Positions 22,010-27,649 of a stretch of DNA of 27,649 bases are shown piece after piece. Each line of letters starts with the position of its first letter. Position 1 is the stretch's first letter. The notes under the pieces were generated by a model. The model made no database searches and was not told where the DNA came from. It was given only the letters and a program-made list of their open reading frames with translations. This DNA is from CAZILM01 sp964625325 (lineage in GTDB: Bacteria > Patescibacteriota > Saccharimonadia > Saccharimonadales > CAYVSP01). The stretch spans positions 1 through 27,649 of the forward strand of contig CAZVBA010000005.1 of NCBI GenBank assembly GCA_964625325.1. Direction: 5' to 3'. Both the position numbers and the translations under genes were made by a program.

Positions 22010-24136
22010 GTGCTAGAGAACTTATTAACTGGACTGAATCCGGAGCAGCGCCGGGCGGTGGAAACAACCGAGGGACCGCTGCTGATTTTGGCGGGCGCCG
22101 GCAGTGGCAAGACTAAGACGCTGACGCACCGCATTGCTTATTTAATCGCTAGTAACAAAGCCACGCCGTTCAATATCTTAGCCGTCACTTTCACCAATAA
22201 GGCGGCCAAAGAAATGCGCGAGCGCGTGGGCCGGCTGTCCGGAGAGAACGCCGAAAACCGTGGCTTCATGCCGTTTATGGGGACGTTTCACAGTATTTGC
22301 GTGCGGATTTTGCGCCAGGACGGCGAGCACATCGGCATTCCGCGCAACTTTGTGATTTTTGACGAGGCTGACCGGCTGGCCGCGGTCAAGCAAGTAACTA
22401 AACAACTTCACATCGACGATAAGAGCTTTCCGCCGCGTTTAATCGCCAGCCTGATTAGCGGCGCCAAAAACGAATTAATCACGCCGGCCCAGTACCAGGG
22501 CAGACAAAACAGCCCGGCCGAACGAGCGACTGCCCAGGTTTTCCCGCTGTACGAAAAAGTTCTGAAAGACGCCGGCGCGTTGGATTTTGACGACCTCATC
22601 GGGCGCACCGTCCACCTGCTGGAAAGCCAAAAAGAGATTCGCGACAAATGGCAGACGCAGTTCCGTTACATTTTGATAGACGAGTACCAGGACACCAACG
22701 CGGCACAGTACCGTTTAGTCAAACTACTGACCAATAAACAACACAACATCGCCGTCGTCGGTGACGACTGGCAGAGCATTTACTCTTGGCGAGGGGCTGA
22801 CTTCCGCAACATTCTGAACTTTGAAAAAGACCACCCCAACGCCGCCATCATCAAACTGGAACAGAATTACCGCAGCACCAAGCATATCTTGGAGGCCGCC
22901 CACGCCGTCATCACCAAGAACCAACAACGCTCCGACAAAAAGCTGTGGACCGAAGCCGCCCACGGCATGCCCGTGCAGATTATGCCAGTCAATAACGAAC
23001 GGGCCGAGGCCGAATCCATCGTCCGCCGGATTCGCACAGCTACCGATTTGAAAGCGCGCTCTTTCCAAGATTTCGCGGTGCTCTACCGCACCAACGCCCA
23101 GAGCCGCTCGATTGAGGAAACGTTTATCCGCTACGCTATACCATACCGCATTGTTGGCAACGTCCGCTTCTACGATCGCAAGGAGATCAAAGACTTGGTG
23201 GCCTACCTGCGGCTAATCTTTCAGCCCGAGGATCGCGTTAGCTTTGAGCGCATAGTCAACGTGCCGGCGCGGGGCATCGGACCCAAATCACTTGACACCT
23301 TTTTGCGCTGGCAAGCGGCCTACGGTCAGGGGCTCCTGTCGGCCATGGCGGCTATTGATAAGGCAGCGGAGCTGACGCCCAAGGCCAAGCAATCTTTTAA
23401 AGAACTGGGCGAAATTATCACACGTTTTCAGGAGCTGGTTGTCGAGGCCAGCCTGACTGGTATGATGGACAGTCTGATTCGGCGGCTGGACTACTTGCAA
23501 TATCTTGACGACGGCACACCGCAGGGCGAAGCTCGCCAGGAAAACGTCCGTGAACTGCTAAGCGTGGCCAAAAGTTATGAAGACGTCGGTCTGGGCGGCT
23601 TTTTGGAAGAAGTTTCACTTATCAGCGACTTGGATACGACTAACTTTAACGGCAATGCCGTGACGCTGATGACGCTGCACGCCGCCAAGGGCCTGGAGTT
23701 TCCGGTGGTCTTTATGACCGGTATGGAGGAGAGCATCTTTCCACACTCGCGGGCGTTGTATGACCAGCAGGAAATGGAAGAGGAGCGACGGCTGTGTTAC
23801 GTCGGCATGACCCGCGCCAAAGAAGAGTTGTATCTAATCCACGCCAATCAACGGCTGCTCTACGGCGGTATGCAGCACAACCCACCGTCCAGGTTTTTGA
23901 GCGAAATTGAACCTTCCAGCCAGGCCACGGCATTTGAGACGGACACGCCGCGCTACGACGACATCAACCAAGACGTGCAATACCTGCCTGACCTGAGTGA
24001 GGGTGACAAAGTTCACCACAAACTGTTCGGACCGGGTACGGTGGTTGAAATCGACGGCGAGAACGCTACTATTTATTTCAAAGGCAAGGGCACCAAAAAA
24101 CTGAACGTCAGCTTCGCCCCACTAGAAAAATTATGA
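22010..24136 (+). CDS. pcrA: UvrD/PcrA-type superfamily 1 DNA helicase
   Basis: This ATP-dependent 3'-5' helicase acts in repair and replication-conflict removal. The 708-residue length is typical. Motifs in order: Q-motif LNPEQRRAV (9-17), Walker A GAGSGKT (29-35), TFTNKAAKEM (motif Ia), the Walker B box DEYQDTN starting at D224, GDDWQSIYSWRGA (motif III), QNYRST (motif IV), TLHAAKGLEFPVVF (motif V) and YVGMTRAKEELYL (motif VI). The C-terminal GDKVHHKLFGPGTVVEI is the Tudor-like domain of PcrA that contacts RNA polymerase, which argues for PcrA over Rep. In motif III the usual GDxxQSIY has DW. The GTG start has no ribosome site and is probably leaderless. Confidence 0.95.
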   Translation: MLENLLTGLNPEQRRAVETTEGPLLILAGAGSGKTKTLTHRIAYLIASNKATPFNILAVTFTNKAAKEMRERVGRLSGENAENRGFMPFMGTFHSICVRILRQDGEHIGIPRNFVIFDEADRLAAVKQVTKQLHIDDKSFPPRLIASLISGAKNELITPAQYQGRQNSPAERATAQVFPLYEKVLKDAGALDFDDLIGRTVHLLESQKEIRDKWQTQFRYILIDEYQDTNAAQYRLVKLLTNKQHNIAVVGDDWQSIYSWRGADFRNILNFEKDHPNAAIIKLEQNYRSTKHILEAAHAVITKNQQRSDKKLWTEAAHGMPVQIMPVNNERAEAESIVRRIRTATDLKARSFQDFAVLYRTNAQSRSIEETFIRYAIPYRIVGNVRFYDRKEIKDLVAYLRLIFQPEDRVSFERIVNVPARGIGPKSLDTFLRWQAAYGQGLLSAMAAIDKAAELTPKAKQSFKELGEIITRFQELVVEASLTGMMDSLIRRLDYLQYLDDGTPQGEARQENVRELLSVAKSYEDVGLGGFLEEVSLISDLDTTNFNGNAVTLMTLHAAKGLEFPVVFMTGMEESIFPHSRALYDQQEMEEERRLCYVGMTRAKEELYLIHANQRLLYGGMQHNPPSRFLSEIEPSSQATAFETDTPRYDDINQDVQYLPDLSEGDKVHHKLFGPGTVVEIDGENATIYFKGKGTKKLNVSFAPLEKL

Positions 24137-24167
24137 GCTATACTTCATAGCCTTAACCCCTGAAAAA

Positions 24168-24176
24168 TGCTACACT
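24168..24176 (+). promoter_or_regulatory. Extended -10 promoter of leader peptide / RpfB-like / rsmA operon
   Basis: TGC-TACACT (hexamer 24171-24176). The expected start is near 24183, giving about 20 bases before the leader-peptide ATG at 24203, with GGGAGG at 24193-24198. Confidence 0.6.
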
Positions 24177-24202
24177 GGGGGCTAGCTTTCTCGGGAGGAA
24201 AC

Positions 24203-24244
24203 ATGTGTTGTTTGCGGGTAAAACCGGAATTTCTACTGTGTTAG
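24203..24244 (+). CDS. Thirteen-residue cysteine-containing leader peptide
   Basis: ATG at 24203 has a near-ideal ribosome site (GGGAGGAA) and opens a 13-codon frame, MCCLRVKPEFLLC, ending with TAG. Three of its codons are TGT (Cys), two right after the start and one just before the stop. The stop lies 13 bases before the ATG of the RpfB-like gene, in another frame, and the tail of the peptide frame carries AGAAGG, the likely ribosome site of that gene. This layout suggests translation-coupled or attenuation control that senses cysteine or Cys-tRNA. Peptides of this type are known in actinobacteria, but I did not identify a relative. It is too short for any homology claim. Confidence 0.6.
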   Translation: MCCLRVKPEFLLC

Positions 24245-24257
24245 AAGGCACTAATTG

Positions 24258-25490
24258 ATGCGTAATCGATCTAAATTTATTGATTCAAAAAAGCGCTTGG
24301 CGATAGCCGAACGTAAGCACCGCCGTTGGCTAGAATTGCGCAACCACCCGTTTATTGTTCCGGTTACAACTTTCCTGGTACTGTTCTTTGTCACGGCTTT
24401 TGCTTTTGTGGCTCTGGGTGCCAGCACGGTCGGCGCCAGCGACACCCGTCTGGTGCAGCTGTCGATAGACGGCAAGACTCAGACTATTCCAACGCGCGCC
24501 CCCAACGTTGGTGATTTATTGAACCGCCTTGACATCGTAGTCAATGACCAAGACCTGGTTGAACCGGCTCAGGATACACCGATACTGCAAAACGACTTTC
24601 ATGTAACTGTCTACCGGGCGCGGCCGGTAACAATTGTTGATCAGGGCAAAACCAAGACCATTCTTAGTTCTTACCAGGACCCGCGGGTGGTGGCGGAGAA
24701 GGCCGGTTTCAAATTGTTCACCGAAGACGACGTTAAGTTTTCGGCACCGGAGCTGAAAGAGCGCGTCATTGGCCAAAAGGTTATTATCACGCGGGCCACG
24801 CCGATTACCATCAACCTGTATGGCAACGTTATTGCCACTCGCACCCTGGCCAAGACCGTCCGCGATGCCCTTAGAGATAAGAATATCCAGACGCTGCCCG
24901 GCGACACGGTAACCCCCGGTCTGGACACTTTGCTGGTACCGGATTTGCAGGTCTTCATTGTCCGTGTCGGCAAGAAAGTGGAGACCAAACAAGAGGATAT
25001 CCCGGCGCCGGTTGAGACGGTCAGTGATCCTAGTCTGCCGTCAGGCCAAACTGTGGTACGCCAAGCCGGTAGCCCGGGGCGTAAGCTGGTTACCTACGAG
25101 GTTGAGATTCATAACGGCCAGGAGGCCAGCCGCCGCGTGTTACAGGAAGTCATCGCCACCCAGCCGGTTCCACAAATAATTGCCCATGGTACCAAGGTAA
25201 CACTCAGTGGCAGCAAGGCCGAGTGGCTGGCGGCCTCGCGTATTAGCTCGGGAGATTATAATTACGCCGATTACATCATCGGCCACGAATCCGGCTGGCG
25301 CCCCGGCGCCATCAGCGCCAACCGTTGCTACGGCTTGGGTCAATCCTGCAGTGGCTCACTCAGCAATGCCTGCCCCGATTGGGCCAATGACCCGGTCTGC
25401 CAGCTTAATTTCTTCGACGGTTACGCTAAGAGTCGCTACGGCAGCTGGGCTGGTGCCTACAACTTTTGGACCGCTAACAGATGGTGGTGA
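24258..25490 (+). CDS. RpfB/YabE-like cell-wall enzyme (DUF348-G5-lytic domain)
   Basis: The 410-residue protein has a basic N-terminus and one membrane anchor (about 32-54). Up to three DUF348 ubiquitin-like repeats follow (about 61-120, 121-180, 182-237), then a G5 domain (about 240-312; KLVTYEVEIHNGQEASRRVL). The C-terminal lytic-transglycosylase-like domain (330-410) has HESGWRPGAIS, E344 as probable catalytic acid, four cysteines (C357, C364, C372, C381) and ends WTANRWW. The architecture matches resuscitation-promoting factor RpfB and YabE, which cut peptidoglycan outside the cell. The ATG at 24258 is chosen over the adjoining TTG. Regulation by the upstream leader peptide is likely. 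rsmA follows one base after the stop, as yabE and ksgA lie close in firmicutes. Confidence 0.9.
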   Translation: MRNRSKFIDSKKRLAIAERKHRRWLELRNHPFIVPVTTFLVLFFVTAFAFVALGASTVGASDTRLVQLSIDGKTQTIPTRAPNVGDLLNRLDIVVNDQDLVEPAQDTPILQNDFHVTVYRARPVTIVDQGKTKTILSSYQDPRVVAEKAGFKLFTEDDVKFSAPELKERVIGQKVIITRATPITINLYGNVIATRTLAKTVRDALRDKNIQTLPGDTVTPGLDTLLVPDLQVFIVRVGKKVETKQEDIPAPVETVSDPSLPSGQTVVRQAGSPGRKLVTYEVEIHNGQEASRRVLQEVIATQPVPQIIAHGTKVTLSGSKAEWLAASRISSGDYNYADYIIGHESGWRPGAISANRCYGLGQSCSGSLSNACPDWANDPVCQLNFFDGYAKSRYGSWAGAYNFWTANRWW

Positions 25491-25491
25491 C

Positions 25492-26283
25492 GTGAACGAC
25501 CTGCCACAGGCTAAAAAATCGTTAGGGCAGCATTGGTTAAGTGATGAGGGCGCCCTCAGCTCGATTGTTGAGGCGGGGCAGTTGGGGCCTGACGATGTTG
25601 CGCTGGAAATTGGGCCGGGCGGCGGCACGCTGACGCGCAAACTGACTGAGCAAACTGGCGAAGTCCTGGCAATTGAATTGGATAAAAGTCTGGTGGCTGA
25701 TCTGCGTAAATCCGCTCCGGCCAATCTGCAGGTAGTGCAGGGCGATATTCTGACGTTTGACCTGACAGCCTTGCCGGCTGAGTATAAGGTAATTGCCAAC
25801 ATTCCGTATTATCTGACCAGTCACCTCATCAGGATTTTGTCTGAGTCGAACAACCCGCCCAGCCGCTGTGTGCTGCTGGTCCAAAAAGAGGTGGCCGAGC
25901 GGGTCGCCGCCAAGCCGGGCGATATGTCGCTACTGTCCGTCACGGCGCAGTTTTTCTGGGAAGTCAGCCTGGGGCAAGTGGTACCAAAAAAGCTGTTCAC
26001 CCCGCCGCCAAAAATTGACTCGCAAATCCTTATTTTGCAACGTCGCACTGAGCCGCTCTTTCCAAGTGTCGAGCCCAAGCAATTTTTTAGATTGGTCAAG
26101 GCCGGCTTTGCGGCGCGGCGCAAAACACTTCTCAACTCCTTGAGCGTGGGGTTGGGGGTAGGGAAGGCGGAAACCGCCGAGCTGCTGGCTGCTGCTGGCA
26201 TTGACCCTCAAACCCGTCCACAGGAACTGTCCCTGGAAAATTGGCAAGAAATTTACAAAAGGGCACTTCCCCTTTTAAACTAA
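25492..26283 (+). CDS. rsmA: 16S rRNA (adenine1518/1519-N6)-dimethyltransferase RsmA/KsgA
   Basis: This enzyme dimethylates two adjacent adenines in the 3' hairpin of 16S rRNA during small-subunit assembly. The 263-residue protein begins VNDLPQAKKSLGQHWL (GTG start), where KKSLGQHWL matches the family's KK-LGQHFL. SAM-binding LEIGPGGGTLTRKL, the AIELDK acidic residue, GDIL and the catalytic NIPYYLTS are all present. LFTPPPKIDSQ and the ARRKTLLNSL end are also typical. The open frame extends far upstream inside the RpfB-like gene, but that part has no family resemblance. The GTG comes one base after the previous TGA, with a GGTGGTGA site just before it, so translation is coupled. Confidence 0.95.
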   Translation: MNDLPQAKKSLGQHWLSDEGALSSIVEAGQLGPDDVALEIGPGGGTLTRKLTEQTGEVLAIELDKSLVADLRKSAPANLQVVQGDILTFDLTALPAEYKVIANIPYYLTSHLIRILSESNNPPSRCVLLVQKEVAERVAAKPGDMSLLSVTAQFFWEVSLGQVVPKKLFTPPPKIDSQILILQRRTEPLFPSVEPKQFFRLVKAGFAARRKTLLNSLSVGLGVGKAETAELLAAAGIDPQTRPQELSLENWQEIYKRALPLLN

Positions 26284-26310
26284 TACTCCCCTGCCCTTGT
26301 GGATAAATGC

Positions 26311-26339
26311 TTGACGTGTTAATACTTAACTAGTAAAGT
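26311..26339 (+). promoter_or_regulatory. Promoter of the MarR-MFS operon
   Basis: TTGACG (26311-26316), 17 bases, TAAAGT (26334-26339). The expected start is near 26346, about 12 bases before the ATG at 26358. This rules out the in-frame GTG at 26340 as start. Confidence 0.7.
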
Positions 26340-26341
26340 GT
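26322..26341 (+). promoter_or_regulatory. Probable MarR operator (20-bp inverted repeat)
   Basis: ATACTTAACT followed directly by AGTAAAGTGT: the two arms are inverted copies at 8 of 10 positions, centred between 26331 and 26332. It covers the end of the spacer and the whole -10, where a bound dimer would block RNA polymerase. MarR proteins commonly bind such sites in their own promoters. Confidence 0.6.
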
Positions 26342-26357
26342 GAGCAGAAGGAGGGTC

Positions 26358-26822
26358 ATGCAACCCACCAATAACATCGGCTATCTTTTGCAGCATCTGT
26401 CCTCTACCCTGGCCCGCCAGTCGGATCAGGTTTTACAGGAACGCCTCGGCATTGGTTTTTCCCAATTCAAGATATTGATGATGTCGCAGCGCCACCCGCA
26501 TGTGCAGCAACGACAACTGGCCGACGCTTTGGGTCAAACCGAGGCTAGCATCAGCCGACAAATCAAGCTGCTGCACGACCAAGGGTTACTGACCAGCCGC
26601 TTGGGCGAGCAGAATCGCCGTGAGCACATCACCGTGCTGACGCCAAAAGGCGAGCGTCTGACCAGCGAAGCACTGAACGTACTGAATAGCTACCATGCGC
26701 CGATGTTTGCTAAACTGAGTGATAAGCAACAAGAACAGCTGGTGGAAGCGCTAAGGCTGATGCACCAAGAGGTCTGCCGAGCTGACAAGCCGGGCGCCTG
26801 CGACCATCCATTTAACGTGTAA
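26358..26822 (+). CDS. MarR-family transcriptional regulator
   Basis: The 154-residue protein has the winged-helix layout of MarR repressors: a dimerisation helix at the start (NNIGYLLQHLSSTLARQSDQ), then LGIGFSQFKILMM. The helix-turn-helix is QRQLADALGQTEASISRQIKLLHDQGLL, quoted here in two parts: QRQLADALGQTEA and SISRQIKLLHDQGLL. The wing is LGEQNRREHITVLTPKGE. GGAGG five bases before the ATG at 26358 and the promoter position fix the start; an upstream GTG would add six residues. It probably represses itself and the transporter gene 12 bases downstream. The ligand is unknown. Confidence 0.93.
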   Translation: MQPTNNIGYLLQHLSSTLARQSDQVLQERLGIGFSQFKILMMSQRHPHVQQRQLADALGQTEASISRQIKLLHDQGLLTSRLGEQNRREHITVLTPKGERLTSEALNVLNSYHAPMFAKLSDKQQEQLVEALRLMHQEVCRADKPGACDHPFNV

Positions 26823-26834
26823 AGAAAGGGTATT

Positions 26835-27649
26835 ATGGAAAACTTCAAAGAAAAACTCGTCGGTAAAGCTCTGCCGATCGTCATTATGACCATCTTCCTG
26901 GATGTGCTGGGCGTCGGTATTCTGATTCCGATTATCCCGCAGCTACTGGCCAACCCGCACTCCGCTTATTATCTGTTGCCGGCCGGCTGGACTTTCAAGG
27001 GTGGCCTGATTCTACTGGGCTGGTTGCTAGCCATTTATCCATTCATGCAGTTCTTGTCGACGCCGATTCTAGGCCAACTGTCCGACCGCTTCGGCCGTAA
27101 GCCGGTGCTGGGCTTTAGTATTTTCGGCACAGCCGTTGGTTATATTCTGTTTGCTATCGGTATTATTACGCGCAATATCCCGCTGCTGTTCTTTAGTCGT
27201 GCCTTGGATGGCATCACTGGCGGTAACCTCAGTGTCGCCCAGGCGGTGATTGCCGACGTGACGCCGCCAAAGGATAGAACCAAACGTTTTGCCCTGATTG
27301 GCGCGGCTTTCGGCTTCGGCTTTGTGCTTGGCCCGTACCTGGGCGCCAAACTGGCCAGTCCGGGTATTAGGGTCTACGGTTTGTTTACCACGCCGCATTG
27401 GTTTAACCCGGCCACGCCATTCTGGTTTACGGCTATCTTAAGTTTCATTAACTTCCTGCTGATTATTTTCCTGTTGCCGGAGACGCACAAACATCTCCAC
27501 GCTGCCAAACTGAAAGTCACCCAATCGATTCACAACATTATTACGGCCATGTCTTACCCGGGTCTGCGGGTGGTATTTCCGACGGTGTTCTTGTTCTGGG
27601 GCGGCTTTGCTTTCTTCCAGACATTCTTCCAGGTGATGCTGATCCAAAA
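26835..27649 (+). CDS. MFS transporter, TetA-like, cut by window end
   Basis: The visible 271 residues form the first half or more of a major-facilitator transporter. LDVLGVGILIPIIPQLL is typical of the first helix of TetA-type drug/H+ antiporters. Motif A is GQLSDRFGRKP at 80-90. RALDGITGGN and the following DVTPPKDRTK, GFGFVLGP match helices 4 and 5 of that group. A loop with PHWFNPATPFWF precedes helix 6, and a basic central loop (HKHLHAAKLKVTQS) comes before helix 7. The ATG at 26835 has AGAAAGGG upstream, 12 bases after the MarR stop, so it is co-transcribed and probably controlled by that repressor. Export of a toxic compound is inferred from the context. The C-terminus is outside the window. 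Confidence 0.92.
   Translation, partial: MENFKEKLVGKALPIVIMTIFLDVLGVGILIPIIPQLLANPHSAYYLLPAGWTFKGGLILLGWLLAIYPFMQFLSTPILGQLSDRFGRKPVLGFSIFGTAVGYILFAIGIITRNIPLLFFSRALDGITGGNLSVAQAVIADVTPPKDRTKRFALIGAAFGFGFVLGPYLGAKLASPGIRVYGLFTTPHWFNPATPFWFTAILSFINFLLIIFLLPETHKHLHAAKLKVTQSIHNIITAMSYPGLRVVFPTVFLFWGGFAFFQTFFQVMLIQ

Noticed and set aside
24135..24152. Small hairpin GCTAT-ACTTC-ATAGC after pcrA as a terminator
   Set aside because: Five pairs only and no T-run.
25207..25491. Upstream in-frame extension of the rsmA reading frame
   Set aside because: It overlaps the conserved catalytic part of the RpfB-like protein in another frame and has no similarity to RsmA. The family's own start KKSLGQH follows shortly after the GTG at 25492.
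1..27649. CRISPR arrays, insertion sequences, integrase or phage genes
   Set aside because: Looked for on both strands; no spaced direct repeats, transposase or recombinase motifs seen.

Overview
The window looks like a stretch of a small-genome Patescibacteria (CPR) chromosome, most likely Candidatus Saccharibacteria. This is inferred from gene content: compact gene order, core glycolysis and peptidoglycan genes beside many surface, pilin-like and unknown membrane proteins, and an RpfB/YabE-like cell-wall enzyme directly followed by rsmA. TGA is a real stop (the RpfB-like gene ends with it), so the recoded-UGA CPR lineages are unlikely. No CRISPR array, insertion sequence, integrase or phage gene was seen, and no gap between genes exceeds 300 bases.

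Layout. 1-2845: a partial tRNA-Lys (minus), then folD, an unusual tandem phosphoribosyltransferase-fold gene and murI as a plus-strand operon. 2842-4903 (minus): murD followed by a multi-spanning membrane protein. 4977-6800: a long gene that fuses a sulfotransferase-like domain to a formylglycine-generating-enzyme-like (FGE/EgtB-type) domain. 6834-8635: a response regulator and Nudix operon divergent from an EamA transporter, with interleaved promoters. 8622-10120 (minus): pyruvoyl-dependent arginine decarboxylase and an MprF-like aminoacyl-lipid synthase domain protein. 10185-12823: a membrane sensor-like protein, a 92-residue protein and a soluble GAF histidine kinase, which look like a split sensory module. 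13035-15910: a serine-rich lipoprotein-like protein and a large surface protein with a variant sortase signal. 15962-16119: a well-folded candidate small RNA. 16131-17808: small membrane proteins, tRNA-Glu and a type IV pilin-like protein. 17849-21983: pyk, pgk, tpiA and a single-span acidic protein. 22010-24136: pcrA. 24203-26283: a cysteine-containing leader peptide, an RpfB-like hydrolase and rsmA. 26358-end: a MarR regulator and an MFS transporter cut by the window end.

Regulatory logic. Many genes have a -10 hexamer placed so that transcription should begin at, or a few bases before, the start codon. They are therefore probably leaderless, while a second class (surface proteins, MarR, leader peptide) has strong Shine-Dalgarno sites. 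Three recurring promoter forms are visible: TTGCTT-N18-TASACT, GGGTACAATA, and the extended -10 TGC-TANNNT. All functional statements rest on motif recognition by eye; no database search was run.
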